DNA of 64,000 nt from Lachnoclostridium sp. Marseille-P6806. GTDB taxonomy: Bacteria; Bacillota; Clostridia; Lachnospirales; Lachnospiraceae. Each line of letters begins with the position of its first letter. Positions within the stretch are counted from its first letter, which is position 1. Of this stretch, positions 1-7,328 are shown one piece after another. Under the pieces are notes generated by a model, which had not been told where the DNA came from, made no database searches, and saw nothing but the letters and a program-made list of their open reading frames with translations. The translations under genes were made by a program, and so were the position numbers. The stretch spans positions 233,901-297,900 of the forward strand of contig NZ_LR130577.1 of assembly GCF_900625025.1 (NCBI RefSeq), read 5' to 3'.

Positions 1-180
1 CTTCCATTTTGTATTCGCGGCAAGAACCTCAATTCCCAAAAGAATCAGCACGCAGGGCCAGAGCTTCATGACAAACCGGACCGGCAGCTTTTCCCACACA
101 AGCGATACCAGATACAGCACTCCGAACACGATCAGCGTAAGACCCAGCGTGATTCCTCCCACTCTATGCTCATGCTTCAT
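1..180 (-). CDS. Small membrane protein, partial (runs off left edge)
   Basis: Sixty codons of a leftward gene are visible from an ATG at 180-178; the 3' end lies outside the window. The protein begins MKHEHRVGGITLG and has two hydrophobic stretches, about residues 8-29 and 38-54, separated by a short charged segment. This resembles the paired-helix N-terminus of LiaI/LiaF-like membrane proteins, but the domain that would decide this is not in view. The start overlaps the end of the upstream gene by 11 bp, so the two are translationally coupled and belong to the sigma-factor operon starting near 1825. Confidence 0.6.
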   Translation of the reverse strand, partial: MKHEHRVGGITLGLTLIVFGVLYLVSLVWEKLPVRFVMKLWPCVLILLGIEVLAANTKWK

Positions 181-823
181 ACTTTTCCTCACTTTCTGTC
201 CCCTCTTCTGCTTTTTCTTCTGTCTTTCCCTCTGCCTTTTCTTCCGCTTTTTCCGTCTTCTCTTCCCGGACCGGCAGCGTGCCTGTCCCGGAAAAAAGCT
301 CAGCCTCCGCCTCCGCTTCCTGCGTCAGCTCCCTTTTCCTGCCGCGAATCAGACGAACGCCGATCCAGATGATCGCCACGCCGAACGCCAGTCCCGGCAG
401 CGCATCATAGACTCGTGCCGCCGGCTCCCACAGCCATTCCGGCAGAGCCCATGTCACAAGATCCCAGAGGACGCGGATCAGTATCCATGCGCCGCCCGCA
501 ATCAGCACAATGGCGATGCCGCGGTTCTTCTGCACACGATCCAGCTTCCAGTCCGAAATATGGAGAAGATACTCGTCCTTTACCGCAAACAGCTCCTCGT
601 CGCTCATGGCGGCCATATTCCTTGCATGGAAGAAGCCGTAGAACCAGACCACCGGCAGGGTCATCACCAGCGGGCCGATATTCGTCATGACCGCGATAAA
701 GCAGGCCGCCATAAACACCGTCAGAAGCGATATTCCCTGCTTCATCAGGCCCCAGTACATTTCCGCACAGCCCGGAATAAAAGAGAATATAAAGGTCCAA
801 AATCTGTTCTTTTTCTTATACAT
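170..823 (-). CDS. Membrane protein with acidic/Lys-Glu tail, third gene of the sigma-factor operon
   Basis: A 217-residue protein of unknown function. ATG at 823 is chosen because a GGAG stands nine bases upstream; an in-frame ATG at 970 would put a palindromic intergenic repeat (836-970) inside the protein. Residues about 1-65 contain two hydrophobic segments with a GCAEMYWGLMKQG motif, typical of small TM2-like or DUF-type Clostridia membrane proteins. Further hydrophobic helices lie at about 105-125 and 145-165. The C-terminus is a highly charged Glu/Lys repeat tail. It overlaps the following gene by 11 bp. The context with an ECF-like sigma factor suggests an envelope-sensing or stress role, which is inference. 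Confidence 0.65.
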   Translation of the reverse strand: MYKKKNRFWTFIFSFIPGCAEMYWGLMKQGISLLTVFMAACFIAVMTNIGPLVMTLPVVWFYGFFHARNMAAMSDEELFAVKDEYLLHISDWKLDRVQKNRGIAIVLIAGGAWILIRVLWDLVTWALPEWLWEPAARVYDALPGLAFGVAIIWIGVRLIRGRKRELTQEAEAEAELFSGTGTLPVREEKTEKAEEKAEGKTEEKAEEGTESEEKYEA

Positions 824-835
824 GATCCGTCTCCA

Positions 836-970
836 CGCCGAAGCACTTTGTGCGAGGCACGCGTCACATACACCCTGCGCGGGCGATTTTGTGACTTCGG
901 CCAAAAACGATTTGGGCTCCGGAACAAATCGCCGTGTGAAGCAAATCAGCGTATCCGCGTGATTTTTCAC
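836..970. repeat. Dispersed palindromic repeat, copy A
   Basis: This non-coding stretch starts about 13 bp upstream of a start codon. It opens with GCCGAAGC, continues into TGCGAGGCACGCG, and ends with ATCCGCGTGATTTTTCAC. The same three blocks occur in copy B (51296-51360), where the roughly 60 bp inner part is missing; a more diverged copy C lies at 47096-47201. Within copy A, GCCGAAG (837-843) and CTTCGGC (895-901) form an inverted repeat. Confidence 0.6.
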
Positions 971-980
971 ACTGCCTCCT

Positions 981-1337
981 CTAATAGTTCACCAGTCCGT
1001 CTGTAAATTCCCTCACGCCGGCAGTCAGCCGTCCGCTGTCCTCACCGATTGATTTGAGCTGCCGCTCTACCCCTGCCGTCCGCCGTCCCGGTCCCGGCTG
1101 CCGCGGCGACGCCGAAAGCAGAAACGTTGACAGCGCTATGAAAAAGATCGCCGCCGCGCCGGCCGCACAGACCTCCAGAGAGTACAGAAAAAGCTTCCGG
1201 CGAATTTGCCTCTCCCGCTGTCTTTGTCTCTCCAGAATCTCCCGCTTCATGTGGCCGGGCGCTTCGAGAAGCCCGCCGCTCTCAATGTCCGAGATCAGCT
1301 CCGACAGTTCCTCGCCGCTCAGATATTCTTCTTTCAT
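981..1337 (-). CDS. Small single-pass membrane protein, putative anti-sigma factor
   Basis: A 118-residue protein whose ATG overlaps the stop codon of the sigma-factor gene (ATGA), showing translational coupling. The N-terminus is acidic (MKEEYLSGEELSEL), followed by a strongly basic helix of Arg/Gln/Glu at about 36-50, one transmembrane segment at about 52-74, and a short Pro/Gly/Arg-rich outer part. Size, topology and position directly behind an ECF-type sigma gene fit a cognate anti-sigma factor. No ZAS-type His/Cys zinc motif is visible, so the assignment rests on context. Confidence 0.55.
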   Translation of the reverse strand: MKEEYLSGEELSELISDIESGGLLEAPGHMKREILERQRQRERQIRRKLFLYSLEVCAAGAAAIFFIALSTFLLSASPRQPGPGRRTAGVERQLKSIGEDSGRLTAGVREFTDGLVNY

Positions 1338-1825
1338 ACGCCCTGCGCCTCCTTTCTGAAATTTCGGTAAACCTCGCGGAGCATTTCCCTCGCCCGGCTG
1401 ATCTGCGTCTGCGTCGTCTTGAGCTTCCGGCCGCAGAGCGCCGCGATCTCCGCCGGACTCCGCTCCTCGCAAAAATAATAAAATGCGATCTCCGCGTAGG
1501 GCTCCTTCAGCCTGAGACAGTTCTCCCGGAGCTGCTCCCGCAGCTCCCTCTCCTCGGCATAGACAGACGGCGTCTCCAGCCCGCCCTCGCGGCGATCCAT
1601 CTGCTCCGCCTCGGTGGGCACGAGCCGCTCCTGCGACCGCAGATAATCGACGCACTTATTCGCCGCGATCCTGCAAAGCCACGCCTTTTCATTGTCTCCG
1701 CGGAAGCGGTCCATGCTCCGGAATGCGGACAGAAACGTCTCCTGCGCGAGATCCTGCGCCGCAAAATAGTCCGATGTCATCCGGTAACAGAGAGAGAAGA
1801 TCAGGCTCTGGTAACGGTCTATCAT
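1334..1825 (-). CDS. RNA polymerase sigma factor, sigma-70/ECF family
   Basis: A protein of about 163 residues. Region 2 is visible at about 1-70 (SLIFSLCYRMTSD, AQDLAQETFLSAFRS, WLCRIAANKCVDYLR). Region 4 is at about 100-155 (LKEPYAEIAFYYFCEERSPAEIAALCG, then SRAREML), with a Lys-Thr-Thr-Gln helix. Without region 1 or 3 it is ECF-like. The start is uncertain: ATG at 1825 lacks a good ribosome site, while GGGGGAGG lies 30 bp further upstream and would fit a rare codon (CTG, or the ATC five bases after it). About nine extra N-terminal residues are therefore possible. It heads the four-gene operon running off the left edge. Confidence 0.8.
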   Translation of the reverse strand: MIDRYQSLIFSLCYRMTSDYFAAQDLAQETFLSAFRSMDRFRGDNEKAWLCRIAANKCVDYLRSQERLVPTEAEQMDRREGGLETPSVYAEERELREQLRENCLRLKEPYAEIAFYYFCEERSPAEIAALCGRKLKTTQTQISRAREMLREVYRNFRKEAQGV

Positions 1826-1961
1826 CTGTTCCAGCTTATCCCGTGTATCGATGGTATCCTCCCCCTCTCCGGAACCGCAGTTCCTGTTTCTGTAAGAGCT
1901 CTCATTAACTATAACGAACGACGCCGGGAAAAATCTTCAAAAAAATGAAAAAAGAGTTGAT
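1826..1961. other. Leader/promoter region of the sigma-factor operon
   Basis: No gene is seen here. A short hairpin (GGAAC-CGCA-GTTCC, 1871-1884) lies in the leader of the sigma gene. A possible minus-strand -10 (TATAGT) lies at about 1911-1916, without a convincing -35. If the sigma factor is autoregulated its promoter should be in this stretch, but no motif is certain. Confidence 0.3.
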
Positions 1962-1997
1962 TGAAAAAGAAAAAGCGACCCGTTTTCTCCGGATCGC
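1962..1997 (-). terminator. Rho-independent terminator of the zinc-transport operon
   Basis: Read on the minus strand, GCGATCCG pairs with CGGGTCGC (one G-U pair) around a GAGAAAA loop and is followed by TTTTTCTTTTTC. It lies 240 bp past the stop of the last gene of the operon (2238) and before the sigma-factor leader, so it separates two leftward transcripts. Confidence 0.8.
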
Positions 1998-2237
1998 CTG
2001 TATTTCAATATGTTTAGCGCATAGGCCCCTGTCAGGCGCCAGCATGAACACCATGCCCGCATGAACGAACATGTCGGCATTTGACAGGGCGACAGATATG
2101 AGCAGGCAGGACGATAGTCCGGATTGCAAATACCTGTCGGATTGCGGGGGCTGCCCAAAGCAGAGGAGCAGTCCTCAGCTTATAATGATGCGGTGCCGCA
2201 AAATGCGGCATGCGGGTACGGAGAACAGCGCAGGGGC
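1998..2237. other. 3' untranslated region, no gene recognised
   Basis: This is the long 3' UTR between the lipoprotein stop and the terminator. It holds a perfect 7-bp hairpin TGCCGCA-AAA-TGCGGCA at 2194-2210 and another hairpin (GCAGGGG/CCCCTGC) overlapping the stop codon at 2229-2249. Short open frames here lack ribosome sites and recognisable composition. Confidence 0.4.
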
Positions 2238-2975
2238 TCATTTCCCCTGCTGCGATCCGGCCTCTGCCGGCACGCGCTCCAGCTCCGCGTTTGCGATATG
2301 ACAGTACAGGCTCTCGTCGCCCTCCTCCTGATAAGTCTCAAAGGTTCCCGTCACAATCACCTCGCTGTCAAGCGGCGGATATTCATCCGGATAAACATGC
2401 GTACCGTCGCCCCAGATAAATTCCATTCCCTGCTTGCAGCAGCCCAGCGCATCCGCGATGATGCAGAAATGATAGTTCTGCCCCGTCGGTTCATAGTAGG
2501 AGGAATAGTACTGCCCCTCCATACGGAACGTCTTCCCCTCGTAGGAAAGCGGGTCCTGCATCAGCTTGAATACCGTGGCGTACACCATGTCGCTGCCCAT
2601 CGCCGTGAGGTCATAATCCACATCGCCTGCCGCAGGCTGCTCCGGCGCGTCCGAGTCTGCCGATTCCTTTTCTACCGCAGCGGTTTTCTCCGTTTCCGGT
2701 TCTCCCACTGCGTCCGGTTTCTCCGCCGCGGCCGCGTCCTCAGCGGCAGCAGCCCCGGCCGAACCCGCCTCCGGTTTTTCTCCCTCATCCGCGGCTTCGG
2801 CCGATTTTTCCGAAGCTGCGCCGGACGCCACAGCCGCCTGACGTTGCAATGTCTCCTCCACCGCGTTCGCACCGGTTCCCGTCCTTGCTTTCGCGCCGGC
2901 AGCGCCGCAGCCCGCCGCGCAAAGCAATACAGCCAGAAGAATCCATATCGGAAAACCACGTCCGCCTTTCCGCAT
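2238..2975 (-). CDS. Lipoprotein of the zinc-transport operon
   Basis: A 245-residue secreted lipoprotein of unknown function. The signal peptide has a lipobox ending in Ala-Ala-Gly-Cys23, so the mature protein should be anchored to the outer membrane face. Residues about 25-118 are an Ala/Glu/Lys-rich low-complexity linker. A folded domain follows (about 119-245, from YDLTAMGSDMVYATVF) with DPLSYEGKTFRMEGQY and VIVTGTFETY. It resembles small OB-like domains seen beside Clostridia zinc transporters. It is the last gene after the permease (11 bp gap), which suggests a role in metal capture or delivery (inference). Confidence 0.65.
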   Translation of the reverse strand: MRKGGRGFPIWILLAVLLCAAGCGAAGAKARTGTGANAVEETLQRQAAVASGAASEKSAEAADEGEKPEAGSAGAAAAEDAAAAEKPDAVGEPETEKTAAVEKESADSDAPEQPAAGDVDYDLTAMGSDMVYATVFKLMQDPLSYEGKTFRMEGQYYSSYYEPTGQNYHFCIIADALGCCKQGMEFIWGDGTHVYPDEYPPLDSEVIVTGTFETYQEEGDESLYCHIANAELERVPAEAGSQQGK

Positions 2976-2986
2976 CGCTTCCTCCC

Positions 2987-3823
2987 TTACTCCCGCGCTC
3001 TGCCGATCACAAGGTGAATCAGAAACAGAAGCAGGTCAAAGACCACGATCGTCGACCCCACCGGCGTCGACGCAAGAATCGACACGATGATCCCGGCAAC
3101 CGCCCCCAGCACCGACAGAACCCCTGAGTAAATCATCACGCCGCGAAAGCTTCGCAGCACCCGCATCGCCGACAGCGCGGGGAACACCAGCAGAGCCGTG
3201 ATGAGAAGAGAGCCCACAAGGTTCATGGCCAGCACAATGATCACCGCGGTGATCACCGCGATCAACGTCTGATAGAGATCGGTATTGACGCCGGTCGCCC
3301 GGGCAAAGCTCTCGTCAAAGGTCACCGAGAAAATCCGATTGTACAGGAACGTAAATATCAGAAGCGTCAGCGCCGACAGCACGATGCAAAGCCACACCTC
3401 GCCCCGCGTCAGCGTGAGAATTGAGGTGGAACCGAACAGCGTGGTGCACACGTCGCCGGAAATATTCGCGGAATTGGAAAACACATTCATAAGGAGATAA
3501 CCGATGGCCAGAGCCCCGACCGAGAATACCGCGATCGCCGCATCCCCCCGGATTCTCGCCTTTCCGCCCCGCAGAAGCAGCACCGCCGTAAAAATCGTGG
3601 CCGGCAGGATCAGCAGCATGCGGTCCGTGAGCTTCAGCACCGAGGCGACCGCAAGCGCGCCGAACGCCACATGAGAGAGGCCGTCGCCGATGTAGGAAAA
3701 GCGCTTCAGCACCAGAACCACGCCGAGGAGCGAGGCGCACAGCGCGATCAGCACTCCGACAATAAAGGCGTAGCGCACAAAAGGAAATCCGAAATAATAC
3801 TGCAGTTTTTCAAACAGCGCCAT
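2987..3823 (-). CDS. znuB: Zinc/manganese ABC transporter permease (ABC-3 family)
   Basis: This 278-residue membrane protein has the 7-9 hydrophobic helices of the ABC-3 permease family. Visible family features are GDGLSHVAFGALAVA near residue 45 and a conserved helix around AMNLVGSLLITALLVFPALSA. It would form the channel for Zn2+ or Mn2+ in the cytoplasmic membrane together with the ATPase just upstream (63 bp gap). The ribosome site GGAGG lies five bases before ATG. Substrate (Zn versus Mn) cannot be decided from the permease; the Fur-type regulator and binding protein make zinc the first guess. Confidence 0.85.
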   Translation of the reverse strand: MALFEKLQYYFGFPFVRYAFIVGVLIALCASLLGVVLVLKRFSYIGDGLSHVAFGALAVASVLKLTDRMLLILPATIFTAVLLLRGGKARIRGDAAIAVFSVGALAIGYLLMNVFSNSANISGDVCTTLFGSTSILTLTRGEVWLCIVLSALTLLIFTFLYNRIFSVTFDESFARATGVNTDLYQTLIAVITAVIIVLAMNLVGSLLITALLVFPALSAMRVLRSFRGVMIYSGVLSVLGAVAGIIVSILASTPVGSTIVVFDLLLFLIHLVIGRARE

Positions 3824-3886
3824 AGCCGCCTCCTGTCAGCGCTCTGCACGGACCGGGCTCTCCCGTCCTGCCGCGTCCCGCCCTCC

Positions 3887-4591
3887 TCAGGGCTTCTCCT
3901 CCTGCTCCCGGAGCCTGTCCCAGAGCGGGCTTTTCATATATTCCTCTTTCGTGCCGTAAAAGCTGTGTCCGCTGTCGATATGCAGAATATGCGTCGCATA
4001 GCCGATGGCCGCCAGATCATGGGTAATCATCAGAACAGCGATGCCTTTCCGGTGGAGACTGTCGATCTGGTGATAGAACTCCGCCGTGGCCGCCGGGTCC
4101 AGTCCCGTCACCGGCTCGTCGAGAAGCAGGAGTCGAGTTGTTGCGCACAGAGCCCTTGCCAGCAGCGTCCTCTGCTGCTGACCGCCGGACAGCTGCCGGT
4201 AGCTGCGCCCGCGAAGCTCCCACATGCCGAGCTGCCGGAGCATGCTTTCCGCCAGCAGCTTCTGCTCTTTCGTATAGAACAGCGTCCGCTTCTTCCGCGT
4301 AAGCGTCCCGGAGAGCGCGACCTCCCACACACTCGCGGGGAAATCCCTCTGGACCTCGGTCTGCTGGGGAAGATAACCGATTTCCATCGGAGAAAGACCG
4401 TCCCCCACAGAGATCTCTCCGGCGCAGGCATCCTGAAGATGGAGCAGCGTCTTCATGAGCGTGCTCTTTCCCGCACCGTTCTGGCCCACAACGCAGAGAT
4501 AATCCCCTCGGTTCACTTCAAAGCTGAGCCCCGTGACAATCGGCTTTCCATTATAGCCCAGCGCAAGATCCCGGCATGTAATATAGGCCAT
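3887..4591 (-). CDS. znuC: Zinc/manganese ABC transporter ATP-binding protein
   Basis: A 234-residue ATPase. ATG at 4591 is chosen because GGAGG lies five bases upstream and the protein then starts directly with the usual MAYITCRDLALGY. An in-frame extension to 4720 is low-complexity and unlikely to be translated. Walker A is GQNGAGKST, the signature is LSGGQQQR, and Walker B is LLLLDEPVTGLDP followed by the H-loop His in MITHD. It energises the ABC-3 permease encoded next. Gene order (regulator, binding protein, ATPase, permease) is that of a complete metal importer. Confidence 0.88.
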   Translation of the reverse strand: MAYITCRDLALGYNGKPIVTGLSFEVNRGDYLCVVGQNGAGKSTLMKTLLHLQDACAGEISVGDGLSPMEIGYLPQQTEVQRDFPASVWEVALSGTLTRKKRTLFYTKEQKLLAESMLRQLGMWELRGRSYRQLSGGQQQRTLLARALCATTRLLLLDEPVTGLDPAATAEFYHQIDSLHRKGIAVLMITHDLAAIGYATHILHIDSGHSFYGTKEEYMKSPLWDRLREQEEKP

Positions 4592-4749
4592 TTCCGCCTC
4601 CGTTTCCGCAAAGGAATTTTCACTTATGACAGCAGGTTTCCGGCTGTGCCGCCTCATAAAGCTGCAGGAGGACCCGGAGCCGCCGCACCGGCGGCTGCCC
4701 GGATCCCTCCCCCTTTGCACTGATTCCGATCAGTTCTTTCTTAATTCCC

Positions 4750-5862
4750 TTACTGCTCTGCGCCGAGCGCCGCCGTCAGAGTCCCGAGATTGCTCTCCAT
4801 GGCGCCGAGGAAGCTCCTGCCCGTCGCAATATCCTCCGCCGAAACCGACTGCAGAGAATCCATGATCAGAATCTTCTGATCCTTGCTCTCGGTATTGTCC
4901 CGGATGGTTTCCGCAATCTTCTGATCCGAATTCTCAATGACCAGAATCGCGGGGAGCTTTAACTCGTCGGTCTTGCCGGCAAGGAACGTTATCGTCTCAA
5001 AGCTGGCCTCGGTCTCCGCGCTGCAGCCGACGAAAGCCGCATAATAATTCAGTCCGTAGTCGTCCACCAGATAGCGGAACGGGAAACGGTCGCCGAAGAG
5101 CACCGTGTCAAGCTTCGCCGATCCGACCACATCCGCATACTTCGCGTCGAGCTCCGCCAGCTCCGCCACATAGGCCTCACAGTTTGACTGAACCGCGTCC
5201 GCCTGCTCCGGCGCGATCGCCTCCAGCTCTGCGGCAATGCTCTTTGTCAGCTCCTGCGCATTTTTCAGCGAGGTCCACACATGCTCGTCATACTCGGGGC
5301 CCTCTTCCTCTTCTCCGGCCTCCTCTTCTTCCTCTTCCTCGGCCTCCATGCCCTCGACCAGCTCTTCCTCTTTCACCGCGTCGCCGAGCGCCTCCAGCAT
5401 GTTGATGGATCTGAGCTCCGGATTCACGGCGTTCGCCAGAGTGTCCTCCACCCAGCCGTCCGACTCGCCGCCGACATAGATGAAGAGATCGGATTCGCCG
5501 ATCTCTGCGATGTCCTCCGCACTCGCCTGATAGCTGTGCAGATCCACGCCGCTCTCCATCAGATAGGTCACATCGAACTGTTCCTCCATGCCTTTCACAA
5601 GCTGCATGGTCCAGTCATACTGGGGGAACGTCGTGCAGACGATCGACACTTTGCCCGCCTCTGCATCCGCTGCCGCCTCCGGCGCTTCCTCCCCGGCCGC
5701 TTCCTCTCCGACGGCTTCCTCCTCCGTTTCCGCCGCGATCTCCGCATCCGAAGTCATCACGCTGTCCGACGGCTTCTCTGACGGCGTGCTGCCGCAGCCC
5801 GCAAAAATCCCGGCCGCCAGCAGCGCCGCCGTCCCCGCCGCGATAAACTGTTTCATCTTCAT
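4750..5862 (-). CDS. znuA: Metal ABC transporter substrate-binding lipoprotein (ZnuA/AdcA family)
   Basis: A 370-residue extracellular lipoprotein with the lipobox Cys at 23. An acidic linker covers 36-70, then the cluster 9 binding-protein fold starts at about 71. His109 (GVDLHSY) and His194 (DEHVW) match the first two metal ligands of the family. The loop that is His-rich in classical ZnuA is here almost pure Glu (about 173-189). In place of the usual third ligand His, the sequence reads FGDRFPFRYL, followed by GCSAETEASF, a form seen in many Clostridia. Asp or Glu may therefore complete the site. It follows the Fur gene in the same operon. Confidence 0.85.
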   Translation of the reverse strand: MKMKQFIAAGTAALLAAGIFAGCGSTPSEKPSDSVMTSDAEIAAETEEEAVGEEAAGEEAPEAAADAEAGKVSIVCTTFPQYDWTMQLVKGMEEQFDVTYLMESGVDLHSYQASAEDIAEIGESDLFIYVGGESDGWVEDTLANAVNPELRSINMLEALGDAVKEEELVEGMEAEEEEEEEAGEEEEGPEYDEHVWTSLKNAQELTKSIAAELEAIAPEQADAVQSNCEAYVAELAELDAKYADVVGSAKLDTVLFGDRFPFRYLVDDYGLNYYAAFVGCSAETEASFETITFLAGKTDELKLPAILVIENSDQKIAETIRDNTESKDQKILIMDSLQSVSAEDIATGRSFLGAMESNLGTLTAALGAEQ

Positions 5863-5974
5863 ACTGATACTTCCCTTTCCGCCCGCCTACGCCGCAGGCA
5901 ATACCACAACTTCCGGCAAAGCATCCGAAACCGGGGAAGCCGCTCTTCCGGAACCGGAAAAGCCCAAAGTCCCG

Positions 5975-6427
5975 TCACCCGGCGCTCCCCGCCTTTTCGC
6001 GGCATTCGCGGCACAGCCCCATAATGACCGAACCGTCGCAGAGAATTGAAAAGCCGTGTTCCTGCAGAAGATGCTCCTCGACCTCCTGCATGAAGCCGCA
6101 GTCGAGATGTGTGATCTTTCCGCAGTCCCGGCACTTGAGATGCAGATGATGATGACACTCCTCGTGCCCCTCGATGTACTGATAGGTGCTCATGGTCTGA
6201 TCGGCGCTCCGGTATTTGAGAAGCTGCCCCTCCTGCACCATGCGCTCCAGATTGCGGTACACCGTGGCCTGATTGATATCAACCTGCTCCGCCTCGAAAT
6301 AGCGGCACATGTCCGATGCCGAAAAGCATCGGGACGCGATGCTGCGAGCATACGCCAGTATGATTTTTCTTGATCTGGTATTATACGTTCCTGCCATGGC
6401 CGCACCTGCCGCATCGGTTCTGTCCAT
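5975..6427 (-). CDS. Fur-family metalloregulator (Zur/Fur-like)
   Basis: A 150-residue repressor. The winged-helix DNA-binding part is at about 12-85 (ASDMCRYFEAEQVDINQATVYRNLERM). The dimerisation part carries the HHHLHLKCRDCGK region, and two Cys pairs (CRDC and CREC) make a structural zinc site. ATG at 6427 has GGAG eleven bases upstream; a TTG at 6433 and an ATG at 6397 are alternatives. It is the first gene of the metal-import operon and is preceded by a consensus promoter and repeated TGCRAA motifs, so autoregulation by metal is likely. Zinc sensing is inferred from the neighbours. Confidence 0.85.
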   Translation of the reverse strand: MDRTDAAGAAMAGTYNTRSRKIILAYARSIASRCFSASDMCRYFEAEQVDINQATVYRNLERMVQEGQLLKYRSADQTMSTYQYIEGHEECHHHLHLKCRDCGKITHLDCGFMQEVEEHLLQEHGFSILCDGSVIMGLCRECREKAGSAG

Positions 6428-6445
6428 TCGCAATTCCGCTCCGCA

Positions 6446-6467
6446 ATTTGCGAATGCTTTGCGAAAT
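6446..6467. promoter_or_regulatory. Candidate Fur/Zur operator, proximal repeats
   Basis: The two copies of TTTGCGAA are spaced 11 bp apart and sit between the -10 box and the start of the Fur-family gene. The position would block transcription when occupied. The sequence differs from the classical Gram-positive Zur and Fur boxes, so this is a proposal based on repetition and position. Confidence 0.45.
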
Positions 6468-6470
6468 CGA

Positions 6471-6500
6471 ATTATAATAGAACCCTGCCTTGTTTGTCAA
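6471..6500 (-). promoter_or_regulatory. Promoter of the metal-import operon
   Basis: On the minus strand there is a perfect TTGACA (6500-6495) and a perfect TATAAT (6476-6471) with an 18-bp spacer. It reads into the Fur-family gene and the transporter genes behind it. Confidence 0.85.
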
Positions 6501-6504
6501 TAGA

Positions 6505-6536
6505 TCTGCGAAAGAGTTGCAAATTCAGATGCAAAG
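6505..6536. promoter_or_regulatory. Candidate Fur/Zur operator, distal repeats
   Basis: Three further TGCRAA units (tgc at about 6507, 6519 and 6530) lie just upstream of the -35 box, again 11-12 bp apart. Together with the pair at 6446-6467 they flank the promoter on both sides. Confidence 0.4.
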
Positions 6537-6613
6537 GATGCAGCTGATCCGCCAATGGTTCCGGTGGAAAAATTCCGGGCGGATCCTCTGTGCCGTTTCT
6601 CCGGGCCTCCGCT

Positions 6614-7270
6614 TCACAGAACTTTCTGTCCGTTCGCTTTCAGCCGGAATGTCACGCCCAGCACCTCCGCGGCGCGGCGGCACATGACCATGCGGTTCAG
6701 AAAGATCTCGAAATAATCGTACATCGTGCAGATTGACTCGTCGATCTGAAGATTCAAGGTAATCGTATTTTTTTCTTTGTCGTACAGAAGATTCTGCCCC
6801 GTCACGGCATAGTTTACCCGGTCGTGGATATCGAACTGTACGGGATCCTTGGTACGCACGCGGTTCCGCCGCACATCCGTCTTGTCCGCAATGATGAGCG
6901 CCGCCGAAACAGGGTCCGAGGCGGTTCCCGTCGATTCGTCGTGATTGGCGATGGCCGCCACGACGGTCACGCGGTCCTCGAGCGGCATATCGTATTTCCG
7001 CAGGATATCATTCACCAGCAGCGCGCCGTACTCCGCGTGATGGGAGCGGTTCACTGCATTTCCGATATCGTGCAGAAAACCGGCGATCCGCGCAAGTTCC
7101 ATTTCATGCTCCGGATAGCCCAGCTCCGCAAGAAGCTGCGCCGCCTGCTTCGCGACAAGCGCCGCATGTCCCGCCGAGTGATCCGTGAAGCCCAGATGCC
7201 CGAGAATCTCGTTTCCTTTCCGGTAATAGGCCAGAATCTCCGGATCCTGCATCAGCTCTCTGTAATCCAT
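6614..7270 (-). CDS. HD-domain phosphohydrolase
   Basis: A 218-residue cytoplasmic metal-dependent phosphohydrolase. ATG at 7270 has AAAGGA upstream and gives the natural start MDYRELMQDPEIL. HD-family metal ligands are visible: His in FTDHSAGHAA, the His-Asp pair in GFLHDIGNA, then the HHAEYGA and NHDESTG motifs, and a final Asp in ADKTDVRRNRV. The substrate is unknown; related Clostridia proteins are annotated only as HD-domain proteins. It lies 58 bp after the M20 peptidase gene and is probably cotranscribed with it. Confidence 0.8.
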   Translation of the reverse strand: MDYRELMQDPEILAYYRKGNEILGHLGFTDHSAGHAALVAKQAAQLLAELGYPEHEMELARIAGFLHDIGNAVNRSHHAEYGALLVNDILRKYDMPLEDRVTVVAAIANHDESTGTASDPVSAALIIADKTDVRRNRVRTKDPVQFDIHDRVNYAVTGQNLLYDKEKNTITLNLQIDESICTMYDYFEIFLNRMVMCRRAAEVLGVTFRLKANGQKVL

Positions 7271-7328
7271 AGGTATCGTCCTTTCTCCATGTTCCGCTTT
7301 CGCACTTTCCGCCTGCACCTCACCGCAG

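Noticed and set aside
1905..2301. Several 60-75 codon open frames in the gap after the lipoprotein gene
   Set aside because: No ribosome sites, mutually overlapping on both strands, and they cross the terminator hairpin; better explained as 3' UTR.
5281..5345. Simple-sequence CTCCTC tract inside the binding-protein gene, possible phase-variable repeat
   Set aside because: It encodes the poly-Glu loop with mixed Glu codons in frame; it is not a uniform repeat unit and shows no sign of frame change.
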